Assembly (NCBI RefSeq): GCF_032586155.1
Contig: NZ_JAWHTC010000005.1
Coordinates: 372,001-436,000, forward strand
Length of the DNA: 64,000 bases
Direction: 5' to 3'
From: JAWHTC01 sp032586155
GTDB lineage: Bacteria; Pseudomonadota; Alphaproteobacteria; Rhodobacterales; Rhodobacteraceae
The notes beneath the pieces are model-generated. The model made no database searches. It was not told where the DNA came from and was given only the letters and a program-made list of their open reading frames with translations. Shown piece after piece: positions 26,848 through 36,642 of the stretch. How positions within the stretch are numbered: position 1 is the stretch's first letter; each line of letters starts with the position of its first letter. A program made the position numbers and the translations under genes.

Positions 26848-27735
26848 CTAATGTTTTTTTGGTGCGACCCAGTAGGCGTTGTTCTCGATCCGGAGTTTTT
26901 CGTAGGTTCTGATTCGCGCCTGAGCGGCATCTCCGCCACGGTCCATCAAGATCGACAGAAGCACTTCGATCGCCGCCATCATGCCTGAGAAGCACCCGAA
27001 ATTATGCGTACTGAGAACTGAGGAAACCAGCGTGTGGTCGGGATCGAGATGGGGAAAAACGATTTCAGAATCGCTTATTAACAACAGTTTAACTCCGCGT
27101 TTGCGGGCAAACTCGCACGCCTTGATCGTTTCGATCGAATAGGGTGTGACAGTTATCGCGATTAATACGTCACCGGTCTGGGCATCGTTCAAGTCGTCAA
27201 TCGCGCTGTTCATATGCCGCGGAATCAGTTGAAGCGATGGCAGCGCCATGCGCCCGACATAATGGAAGTAGTAGGCAACAGCGTAGCTTGATCTGACCGC
27301 CGTCAGGTAAACCGACCGGGCCGAGATCAGCATGTCGGCTATGTTGACGAGCTCTTCAAGTTGTTGCCGTTCAAGTGATCGGGTGACAATCGACAAAGCG
27401 TTTCGTGCAGCATCCGCATAGATACGACCGTCTTTGCCTTGGCCCATCTGATCTTCGAAACGCTCGCTATGCTCTTGAATGGAAGGGCTATCCACTAGGG
27501 CGTTTCGAAAGGGCTGCCGCATTTCCCGATAGCCGGTAAATCCCATTGTTTTCGAGAGTTGCACGAATACATAGGTGCTTACCCCGGTTTTTCTCGCCGT
27601 GTCTCGAATGGAGTCCAGGCCGAAATCCGTGGGGTGGTCGATCACGTATTTCGCGGCTGTGCGCATTTGCGGTGACAGCGACTTCATCTGTTCCTTGAGG
27701 CTGACGATGATCTTGATCTTGAGTGTTGGATCCAT
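26848..27735 (-). CDS. MurR/RpiR-family transcriptional regulator
   Basis: The 295 residues comprise an N-terminal RpiR helix-turn-helix domain (KYVIDHPTDFGLDSIRDTAR, then TGVSTYVFVQLSKTMGF) and a C-terminal SIS domain (about 130-260: AVRSSYAVAYYFHYVGRM, DVLIAITVTPYSIETI, LLISDSE). SIS domains usually bind phosphosugars, but many RpiR regulators in this order control amino-acid-type catabolism. It lies between the TRAP operon (same strand, downstream) and the divergent BKACE operon. Control of both is the natural inference. Confidence 0.93.
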   Translation of the reverse strand: MDPTLKIKIIVSLKEQMKSLSPQMRTAAKYVIDHPTDFGLDSIRDTARKTGVSTYVFVQLSKTMGFTGYREMRQPFRNALVDSPSIQEHSERFEDQMGQGKDGRIYADAARNALSIVTRSLERQQLEELVNIADMLISARSVYLTAVRSSYAVAYYFHYVGRMALPSLQLIPRHMNSAIDDLNDAQTGDVLIAITVTPYSIETIKACEFARKRGVKLLLISDSEIVFPHLDPDHTLVSSVLSTHNFGCFSGMMAAIEVLLSILMDRGGDAAQARIRTYEKLRIENNAYWVAPKKH

Positions 27736-27749
27736 ATGATTCGCCGCAA

Positions 27750-27769
27750 GTTTTCAAAACATTTGTTTT
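27750..27769. promoter_or_regulatory. Candidate operator in rpiR-BKACE divergent region
   Basis: Overlapping inverted repeats: GTTTT-C-AAAAC (27750-27760), then AAAAC-ATTT-GTTTT (27756-27769). This run of three alternating half-sites lies 15 bases upstream of the RpiR start codon. A TTGACA hexamer at 27782-27787 could be a -35 element toward the BKACE gene, although no good -10 follows. Binding by the RpiR protein is inferred only from position. Confidence 0.4.
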
Positions 27770-27855
27770 TTTCTAGCAGAATTGACAGGAGTTGTAATTG
27801 CGGCGCTTGATGGAACCCGAGTTTTCCTGCGCGGGCTTTTCGAGGAGCCGAAGTC

Positions 27856-28638
27856 ATGAGCGACGCATTCGACCTGATGGTGGCCCCGAATGGTGCGCGC
27901 CTGTCACGGGCGGATCACCCGGCGGTCCCGATCACCATCGATGAGACCGCTAAAACGGCACTGGCCTGTGAGGCGGCTGGCGCGAATGCGGTGCATGCTC
28001 ATGTTCGTGATCGGACGGGTTCCCATTCGCTCGACCCGGAAAACTATCGAGCCCTTGCCAACAAGATCGGTGTCCGCTCGTCGATGCGCGTACAATTCTC
28101 GACCGAGGCCGTGGACAAGTTCGCTGTTGCGGCGCAACGCAATTGCCTTGAAGCCGCGCCGACAGGAGATGCTAGCGTCGCGCTTCGGGAAATCGCGCGG
28201 GAATCACACGGCCTGAGTGCGACCTATCACCGGGCCGCAGCCAAAGGCGTGGACGTTCAACATATCGTCTACAGCCCGGACGATTTGACCGCCTTGCTTG
28301 GCCATTTCGACCGCCGGGAAATTCCGGAGCAGTCGCGGCGCGTACTGTTCGTGCTGGGCAGGCACTCTGCCGATCAAACCTCGCTCCCCCATGATCTGGA
28401 CCCGTTTCTCGATGCCATGCCGAAGAGCGATCTCAATTGGATGGCCTGCGCCTTTGGCCGTAACGAACAGGCCTGCCTGTTGGCTGCGCTTGATGCGGGC
28501 GGCAACGTCAGGATCGGATTCGAAAACAACCGCCTTGCCCCGAACGGCATCCCTTTCCCGGACAACGCAACCTCGGTCGCGAGCCTCGTCGAGGCAGCAG
28601 ACAAAATCGGTTTCCATCCCAGACAGGTCAGCCCATGA
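27856..28638 (+). CDS. BKACE-family (DUF849) beta-keto acid cleavage enzyme
   Basis: A 260-residue TIM-barrel protein, somewhat shorter than typical members (about 270-310). The zinc-binding HxH pair is His47/His49 in AVHAHVRD, and the late Arg219/Glu223 region reads VRIGFENN (usually GLEDN-like). Family reaction: a beta-keto acid plus acetyl-CoA gives acetoacetate plus a new acyl-CoA, as in Kce of lysine fermentation. ATG 27856 follows GAGGAGCCGAAGTC. It overlaps the aminotransferase gene by four bases, so the two act together. The specific keto acid is unknown. Confidence 0.9.
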   Translation: MSDAFDLMVAPNGARLSRADHPAVPITIDETAKTALACEAAGANAVHAHVRDRTGSHSLDPENYRALANKIGVRSSMRVQFSTEAVDKFAVAAQRNCLEAAPTGDASVALREIARESHGLSATYHRAAAKGVDVQHIVYSPDDLTALLGHFDRREIPEQSRRVLFVLGRHSADQTSLPHDLDPFLDAMPKSDLNWMACAFGRNEQACLLAALDAGGNVRIGFENNRLAPNGIPFPDNATSVASLVEAADKIGFHPRQVSP

Positions 28639-29966
28639 GCCACGTTTTTCCCCGCCAGATTCACACGCCGCCGGTCAAAGCCGTCGCAAGCGAAGGCTGT
28701 TACATCATTGACGACACTGGAAAACGCTACTTCGATGGCTCGGGCGGCGCTGCGGTGTCGTGCCTGGGGCATGGGGATGGCGAAGTGATTGCGGCAATTC
28801 AGGACCAGGCTGCCAAGCTTGCTTTTGCACATACCGGGTTTTTCACCAGCGACCCGGCGGAAGAACTGGCCGAACTGTTGATCAAGCACGCGCCCGCCGG
28901 TCTTGACCGTGTCTATTTTGTTTCCGGCGGGTCGGAAGCGATAGAGGCCGCGCTCAAACTAGCCCGCCAATACCATATCGAGAACGGCCAGCCGCAGCGC
29001 CGCCATATCATCGCACGGCGGCAAAGCTATCACGGCAATACGCTGGGTGCGCTTGCAACGGGTGGTAACCAGTGGCGGCGCGCCCAGTTCGAACCGATTC
29101 TCGTCAACGTAAGCCACATTTCCCCTTGCTATGAATATGTTGACCGCAAGGAGGAAGAGACGGCCGAGGCCTATGGTCAGCGGATCGCACAGGAGTTGGA
29201 GGATGAAATCCTGCGCCTTGGTGCGGACGAGGTCATGGCCTTTGTCGCCGAACCTGTGGTCGGTGCAACCATGGGGGCGGTACCGGCCGTCGAGGGGTAT
29301 TTCAAACGGATCCGTGAAATCTGTGACAAGTACGGCGTGCTGCTGATCCTTGACGAAGTGATGTGCGGCATGGGCCGGACGGGCCATCTTTTTGCCTGTG
29401 AGGCCGAAGGGGTGGCGCCGGATATTCTGTGTATTGCCAAGGGGTTGGGGGCCGGGTATCAGCCGATCGGCGCGATGCTGTGCTCAAAGACGATCTATGA
29501 CGTGATCGGTGCCGGGTCCGGGTTCTTTCAGCATGGCCACACCTATATGGGGCACCCGGTTGCCTGCGCCGCGGGGGTAGCCGTAGTCAATGCGATCCTT
29601 GACCGGGGTCTGCTGGATGCTGTGCGCGAACGCTCGGGGCAGTTGTTTTCCGCGCTGAGCGCGCGGTTTTCGCAGCATCCCCATATTGGCGACATTCGCG
29701 GGCGTGGTTTGTTTGTTGGGCTGGAAGTCGTGCAGGACCGCGAGACAAAGCGTCCGTTCAATCCCCAGGACAAGCTTGCTGCGCGGATCAAATCCGCTGC
29801 CTTCGATGCCGGGCTGGTGTGCTATCCAATGAGCGGTACGCGTGATGGCAAGCATGGGGATCATGTTTTGCTGGCACCTCCGTTCATCATGACGGAAACT
29901 CAGGTGGACGAACTGGTCAACAAAATCGACCTGGCGGTTGGCCGGGTGGAAGGCCTCGCCAACTGA
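28635..29966 (+). CDS. Class III (omega-amino acid type) aminotransferase
   Basis: A 443-residue PLP enzyme. SGGSEAIEAALKLAR (residues 97-111) binds the cofactor phosphate, Asp240 of LILDEVMCGMGRTG contacts the pyridine nitrogen, and Lys269 in ILCIAKGLGAGY is the Schiff-base lysine. Class III enzymes transaminate omega- and beta-amino acids and amines. Its translation is coupled to the BKACE gene (ATGA overlap). Producing a beta-keto acid from a beta-amino acid would feed the BKACE enzyme directly; this pathway is inference. Confidence 0.93.
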   Translation: MSHVFPRQIHTPPVKAVASEGCYIIDDTGKRYFDGSGGAAVSCLGHGDGEVIAAIQDQAAKLAFAHTGFFTSDPAEELAELLIKHAPAGLDRVYFVSGGSEAIEAALKLARQYHIENGQPQRRHIIARRQSYHGNTLGALATGGNQWRRAQFEPILVNVSHISPCYEYVDRKEEETAEAYGQRIAQELEDEILRLGADEVMAFVAEPVVGATMGAVPAVEGYFKRIREICDKYGVLLILDEVMCGMGRTGHLFACEAEGVAPDILCIAKGLGAGYQPIGAMLCSKTIYDVIGAGSGFFQHGHTYMGHPVACAAGVAVVNAILDRGLLDAVRERSGQLFSALSARFSQHPHIGDIRGRGLFVGLEVVQDRETKRPFNPQDKLAARIKSAAFDAGLVCYPMSGTRDGKHGDHVLLAPPFIMTETQVDELVNKIDLAVGRVEGLAN

Positions 29967-29997
29967 ATTGGGCGGAAGACATCTGCAAGGCTACACG

Positions 29998-30142
29998 GTG
30001 ACTAGGCGAAAGCCTCTAGACTTGATGCAGAAATGGCTTGTGGCGCAGCATCGGGCTCAGCAACAACCACCTCTTACGCGCGCCAGTTTTGCTGTTTTGA
30101 TGCGGCTTTTGGATCGGCAGAACACTAAGACTGGTCGCTGCG
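29998..30142 (+). pseudogene. Truncated helix-turn-helix (HTH_36-like) gene, 5' fragment
   Basis: From GTG 29998 the frame reads VTRRKPLDLMQKW, AQHRAQQQPPLTRASFAVLMRLLD and RQNTKTGRC. This is the start of a winged-helix protein of the kind found in plasmid/phage replication-type and accessory-gene regulators. After about 48 residues the family match stops exactly at an IS-like end (30143) and the frame runs into unrelated sequence. I take it as a fragment cut by a mobile element or rearrangement. The family call is moderate. Confidence 0.5.
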
Positions 30143-30170
30143 TGTCAATCGGCATTAAAAACTTACCCCC
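30143..30170. mobile_element. Possible insertion-sequence end remnant
   Basis: The segment starting TGTCAATCGGC and continuing ATTAAAAACTTACCCCC sits exactly between two truncated genes. Its start with TG and its ACTTACCCC-type repeat unit resemble what I recall of terminal repeats of IS21-like elements, but no transposase gene is present. This identity is tentative and rests mainly on the two broken genes it separates. Confidence 0.35.
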
Positions 30171-30185
30171 TTTGCACTGAGCAGG

Positions 30186-30410
30186 CCCGGCGGTTAACGC
30201 GATCGGGGCGCTCGGGATCGGGCTTGCGACCACTGCTATCATCATCAAGAGAACTATGAGAACCGGGCCTGTGTAGCCTGCGTCTGAGACAAGTTGGCCG
30301 ACCGCTTCGCGATCAAATCGACTGACCTGCTTTGGCGCCCATGCTACAAAAAGGGCTCCAAGAGCGACAAGGGCCAGTAAAGGCAGGATCGGTCGAATTC
30401 GCTCGGTCAA
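30186..30410 (-). pseudogene. TVP38/TMEM64 (DedA-like) membrane protein, 5' fragment
   Basis: The minus-strand frame from ATG 30410 gives MTERIRPILPLLALVALGAL, then a charged stretch, a second hydrophobic segment (VLIVLLMMIAVVASPIPSAP) and IALTAG. This is the normal N-terminus of the TVP38/TMEM64 family, in which G-rich sequence and about 150 more residues should follow. Instead the frame reads into the IS-like remnant and ends at 30057. The 3' two thirds are gone, so it is non-functional. Confidence 0.72.
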
Positions 30411-30472
30411 CGCGTTGCCCGGATCAGTGATTCACTCTCTCAACTTAGCAGTTCGTAGCCTCCTGACTCAAA

Positions 30473-30940
30473 TCAGAGGAGGGCGGCAGGCAGAAGGACC
30501 GGTGCTTCGCTCATTGTTATGACCGGAAGGCCCGTGGCGATCCAGCCTGGGCCGAGACGATTTCCCAGCATTACTTCCGATACATCTACAAATCCAGCAT
30601 GCCCTGCTTGCCACAGTGCCTGCATAACGGCACCGGATCGGCCACCGGTCGCACAGATCAGGGCAACGGCACGACCTTCCGCCAGTCGTCGAGTTGCAAA
30701 CAAACGCTCCGGGAAGCGGCTCTCATGCATGCTGACCAACCCTACGTCTCGAGTCACTCCGGTCTCCTGCCATTCTTCGCGAGACCGGATATCCAACAGC
30801 CTGAGCCGGTCTTCCAACAAGGCTTCATGGGCCTGCATGGCAGACCAGACTTCACGGCTTTGTGCCAGCGCAGTTGTCGCAAATGCCTGAGCAGGGAAAG
30901 CAACCGACATCGCAAGGACCTGCCGGCGATCAAATTCCAT
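30473..30940 (-). CDS. Exported rhodanese-like domain protein
   Basis: A 155-residue protein. The N-terminal export signal MEFDRRQVLAMSVAFPAQAF begins with an RR pair but lacks the full Tat motif. A single rhodanese domain follows (RLLDIRSREEWQETG, then the active-site loop CATGGRSG with its catalytic Cys). Likely periplasmic sulfur transfer. It lies 24 bases after the DUF302 gene on the same strand, forming a small operon. Confidence 0.88.
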   Translation of the reverse strand: MEFDRRQVLAMSVAFPAQAFATTALAQSREVWSAMQAHEALLEDRLRLLDIRSREEWQETGVTRDVGLVSMHESRFPERLFATRRLAEGRAVALICATGGRSGAVMQALWQAGHAGFVDVSEVMLGNRLGPGWIATGLPVITMSEAPVLLPAALL

Positions 30941-30964
30941 TGCGAGATTCCTTCAATTCATCAA

Positions 30965-31351
30965 CTAAGCTTTGTCGACGGCTTCAATCAGCATTTTGCG
31001 CACCTTTCCGGCAACCGCGTGAAGATCACGATTTTCAACCGCGGCCATTGATGCGACCGGGTCGATGGCGCTGATTTCGGTTCCGCCTTCAAGGCTTCGC
31101 AGGATCACGTTGCAGGGCAGCATGGCTCCGATCCGCGCCTCAATACCGAGGGCCTGATGCGCCATATTCGGGTTGCATGCCCCGAGAATGCGATAGCCAT
31201 CCATATCCACGTCGATCTTTGTTTTCATTGTCTCCTTCACATCGATTTCGGTCAGAACTCCAAAGCCCTTCTCCTTCAGTGATTCACGAACGCGCATATC
31301 CGCGTCATCAATGTGAACGCCGGCCAATAGCCGGTCATAGGTGTAGCTCAT
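30965..31351 (-). CDS. DUF302 domain protein
   Basis: A 128-residue cytosolic protein with the DUF302 pattern: VRESLKEKGFGVLTEIDVKET, DGYRILGACNPNMAHQAL, LPCNVILR. The conserved Cys of GACNP and LPCN are present. DUF302 proteins often sit beside rhodanese and sulfur-oxidation genes, as here. A biochemical role is not established. Confidence 0.9.
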   Translation of the reverse strand: MSYTYDRLLAGVHIDDADMRVRESLKEKGFGVLTEIDVKETMKTKIDVDMDGYRILGACNPNMAHQALGIEARIGAMLPCNVILRSLEGGTEISAIDPVASMAAVENRDLHAVAGKVRKMLIEAVDKA

Positions 31352-31437
31352 TGTGTTACTCCAGATAACAAATTGCCCTGATCAAGCGAGAGGAGGAGAC
31401 GCTGGATCAGGGCAGGAGGACACCGCGTTTGCGCGGA

Positions 31438-32022
31438 TCAGTTTTCGCCGTTGCTCATGTCAGCGCCACCCATCATTGCACCTGGCTTCATGTCACCGCG
31501 CATCATTGCGGCGCGCTCCATCCTGTCGGCCGGAGCGGTCATTTCCCCGGCGGTCACTTTACCGTCACCGTCGGCATCCAAATGCTGGAAGCGATCGACC
31601 ATGGCATCACGGATCATGGCGCTGTGCAGCGTCTCGAATTCTTCGATCGACAGCGTGCCGTCGCCGTTCGCATCAAAGCTGGAATGCATCGCCTGAAGTT
31701 GCCCGTGTGCTTCTTCCGATGTGATCGCACCGTCCCCATCAGCATCGAATTTGCTCATCATTGGCCCCATCCGACCGGACATTCCCGGCATGCCGGCATT
31801 GCCCATCATCATACCCACCATGCCCATGCCACTGCCACCCATCATGCCGGCGTGCATCCGCATCATCATCTGCATCATGTCATGCCCGCCACCATTCATC
31901 GCCATGCCCGGCTCGGCCTTGCGAGCGTTGGCGCCATGACCATGGTTTGCATCGGCAAGTGCCATGCCAGCCGAAGTAGTCGAGAGAAAGATAGTGGCGG
32001 CAAGAACGGAGATATTTTTCAT
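31438..32022 (-). CDS. Exported EF-hand protein with Met-rich segment
   Basis: A 194-residue periplasmic protein. After a signal peptide (MKNISVLAATIFLSTTSAGMALA) comes a His/Gly stretch (DANHGHGAN), then about 45 residues extremely rich in Met and Gly (DMMQMMMRMHAGMMGG and onward). Three EF-hand loops follow: DADGDGAITSEE, DANGDGTLSIEE and DADGDGKVTAGE. ATG 32022 follows GAGGAAACA; the frame extends upstream to 32385 without coding character. EF loops suggest calcium binding and the MxxM clusters suggest copper(I) or oxidant scavenging. Both roles are inferred. Confidence 0.88.
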   Translation of the reverse strand: MKNISVLAATIFLSTTSAGMALADANHGHGANARKAEPGMAMNGGGHDMMQMMMRMHAGMMGGSGMGMVGMMMGNAGMPGMSGRMGPMMSKFDADGDGAITSEEAHGQLQAMHSSFDANGDGTLSIEEFETLHSAMIRDAMVDRFQHLDADGDGKVTAGEMTAPADRMERAAMMRGDMKPGAMMGGADMSNGEN

Positions 32023-32194
32023 TGTTTCCTCACGTGTTTGGTTTCGATGACTTTCAGTTTGGTATGAAAATCCGAATTTGAACGGTCTGTACGGAGCGAT
32101 TTGTAATGATCTGTCGCAAGACCCGTGAGTTGATACAATTGGTGACAAAAAAGGCCCTGACCTATTGAAACGGCACTGATTAAAAAGGAAAAAC

Positions 32195-32503
32195 ATGTCC
32201 GAGGTACCGCATATCCTGGTGGTCGATGACCACAAAGAAATTCGAGAGAGTGTATCGCGCTTTCTTGAAAAGAACGGCATGCGCGCGACATCCGCCAAGG
32301 ACGCGCATGACATGGACGCCAAGCTGGTATTGATCTGGCGCCGAAGAACAACCGCGCGGCAGCACGCTTTTTGCTTTTCAGTCATGGGAAACGGTTCCGC
32401 GGAAGGCGAGACGCACGCCCAAAGGGGGGCTGCGCCCGAGCAAGAGACCCGGCCTGCGCCGCTTTCGGGCGGCGCAACGTGCTTCGTGCCGCCGTGGATT
32501 TGA
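32195..32503 (+). pseudogene. Truncated OmpR-type response regulator
   Basis: The first 44 residues (HILVVDDHKEIRESVSRFLE, then KNGMRATSAKDAHDMDAKL) are the start of a receiver domain with its acidic pair. The sequence then departs at about 32327 into VLIWRRRTTARQ and unrelated residues. The phospho-acceptor Asp, the rest of the receiver domain and the DNA-binding domain are absent. ATG 32195 follows AAAAGGAAAAAC, so expression signals survive. The break lies about 180 bases from the gyrB stop. Confidence 0.75.
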
Positions 32504-34921
<2,418 letters not shown>

Positions 34922-35113
34922 GCGCGTCTCGTTTGTGTTTTTCCTCCCTGTTTCTACATTTTCCGGGGGGGAATGTCACGTGCAGACACCATATTTTGTG
35001 GCGGCGGGCGATGGTTCGAGTTGTTGATAAATACCTTGATTCTACCTTGAAGGATTCACCGGTACTTCATGGGTTGAGGGCAGGATTTTCAGAGAGACAA
35101 CGGAGGGTCGGAT

Positions 35114-35431
35114 ATGCGCAACATGCTGGTGGCCAGCGATTTGGCCGCACCGCCGTTACCGGCAAACCAATCATCGGGTGAAGAAGAGATCAATCCACCG
35201 TGGTGGTTGGCGGATGAGGTATTGTGGAACCCGATCGAGGTGGTGGTGAGCGTGGCCGGGTTAGTGTTCTGGTTTGCGCTATTGTTGGGGCGTAGGAACT
35301 ACATGTTCGCGATAGAGTTGTTTGCGCCGGTTTTGTTGGTCTGTGGCGCGATTGTGGTCTGGCAGGCGATTGCCCTGCGCCGGGCGGGCTTGCCCGGGGT
35401 GTTCAGGGTGATGTGGATGCGGTTGGGGTAA
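35114..35431 (+). CDS. Small two-helix membrane protein of unknown function
   Basis: A 105-residue protein from ATG 35114, preceded by CGGAGGGTCGG. It has a polar 45-residue N-terminus and two hydrophobic segments (VVVSVAGLVFWFALLLG and LFAPVLLVCGAIVVWQAIAL). It is encoded against its neighbours, between recF and gyrB, and overlaps the recF stop by 29 bases. No family is recognised. Confidence 0.6.
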   Translation: MRNMLVASDLAAPPLPANQSSGEEEINPPWWLADEVLWNPIEVVVSVAGLVFWFALLLGRRNYMFAIELFAPVLLVCGAIVVWQAIALRRAGLPGVFRVMWMRLG

Positions 35432-36527
35432 TTGTTTGCACCCGACTTGTTCCATCATTTTCCGTGACTTCAAGATACTGTGCCCGTTCACCCAGCTCGG
35501 CAAAGAGTTCCGGTCCGGTGCCTGTCATCCAGGCTTGGACGCCCAAAGCGCAGATTTCGTCGTAGAGTGCGGAGCGGCGGGTGGCGTCGAGATGGGCCGC
35601 GACTTCGTCCAGCAGCAGCAGGGGTGGGGCGCCGAAATCCTGGGCCAGCGCGCGGGCGTTGGACAGGATCAGCGAGACGAGAAGGGCCTTTTGCTCGCCA
35701 GTGGAGCAGTCGCGGGCGGGGACACCCTTGGCAGCGAACACACCATACATATCCGTTCGGTGCGGCCCGACCAATGTGCGTCCTGCAGCCAGATCGCGGA
35801 ATCGGGACTCTGACAGGGCATCGTGAAGATCGTCTTCGGATTCGGGCATGCAACCTTCGGTCTGGGTCAGTTCCAGGTTGGCGGCGGGGAAGGCGGTTTG
35901 GGCCTCTGACTGAGCCTGGGCCAGGCGGGTGAGGGCGGCAAGGCGGTTTGCGTGAATGCTGGCGCCGGATGTGGCCATCTGCCGTTCCAGCGCGGTGTAC
36001 CAATGGGCATCGCGGACCATGTCCTTGAGCAATTGGTTGCGCTGGCGCATGGCCTTTTCATAGGCAAGGCTGTGTTCCGCGTGATCCGGGAAGAAGCTGA
36101 GCGTCATTCGGTCGAGAAAGCGGCGGCGGCCATCCGTGCCTTCGATCCAAAGACGGTCCATGGACGGGATCAACCAGAGCACCCGAGCAATGCGGGCCAA
36201 GGACGTTTGCGGAGCGGTTTTTCCGTCGATCTTGACCTGCCGTGCGTTGCCACCTTCGGAGTAGGTTTCGACCTCGTGGATCTGGTGCAGGGAGGTCAGG
36301 TGGCCGGTCAGTTTCCAACCCAGGGATTCCGGGCGGCGGGCCATGTCCTGGGCGCTGGCGCGGCGCAGTCCGCGGCCGGGGGAGAATAGCGAAACGGCTT
36401 CGAGGATGTTGGTCTTGCCGGCGCCGTTAGGGCCGTAGATCGCCACGGGGCGGGCATCGACATTGAATTCGGCCCGTTTGTGCGAACGGAAATGCGACAG
36501 GGAGAGATGGGTGAGGGCGAGGGTCAA
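35403..36527 (-). CDS. recF: DNA replication/repair protein RecF
   Basis: SMC-like ATPase of 374 residues that helps load RecA at gaps. The N-terminal THLSLSHFRSHKRAEF is followed by the Walker A YGPNGAGKTNILEAVSL. The family's ABC-type signature (STGEQKALLVSL) and Walker B (PPLLLLDEVAAHLD) lie near the C-terminus. TTG 36527 with GAGGG upstream is preferred; another TTG at 36560 is open. It follows dnaN, the classic dnaA-dnaN-recF-gyrB order. Confidence 0.96.
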   Translation of the reverse strand: MTLALTHLSLSHFRSHKRAEFNVDARPVAIYGPNGAGKTNILEAVSLFSPGRGLRRASAQDMARRPESLGWKLTGHLTSLHQIHEVETYSEGGNARQVKIDGKTAPQTSLARIARVLWLIPSMDRLWIEGTDGRRRFLDRMTLSFFPDHAEHSLAYEKAMRQRNQLLKDMVRDAHWYTALERQMATSGASIHANRLAALTRLAQAQSEAQTAFPAANLELTQTEGCMPESEDDLHDALSESRFRDLAAGRTLVGPHRTDMYGVFAAKGVPARDCSTGEQKALLVSLILSNARALAQDFGAPPLLLLDEVAAHLDATRRSALYDEICALGVQAWMTGTGPELFAELGERAQYLEVTENDGTSRVQTITPTASTSP

Positions 36528-36560
36528 GAATAGGGCCCTCGGCGAGCGGTTCGGTGGCAA

Positions 36561-36607
36561 GCGTGGGGGCCAGCCCCCACGCCCCCGAGGTATTTTGGGT
36601 CAAATGA
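36561..36607. repeat. GC-rich hairpin and REP-like sequence between dnaN and recF
   Basis: GCGTGGGGG (36561-36569) and CCCCCACGC (36574-36582) flank a four-base loop. The stretch CCCCCGAGGTATTTTGGGTCAAATGAAG follows in two short pieces. I recall very similar sequence in spacers of other Rhodobacterales, so it may be a family-specific interspersed repeat. It may also act as a terminator of dnaN readthrough. Confidence 0.45.
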
Positions 36608-36642
36608 AGGGGCTGGGCGGATTTCGCGGGGCGACGTCGCGC

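Noticed and set aside
31801..31880. Tandem repeat or CRISPR-like array in the Met-rich stretch
   Set aside because: The repeated cat/atg codons encode the Met-rich segment of the EF-hand protein; there are no regular repeats and spacers.
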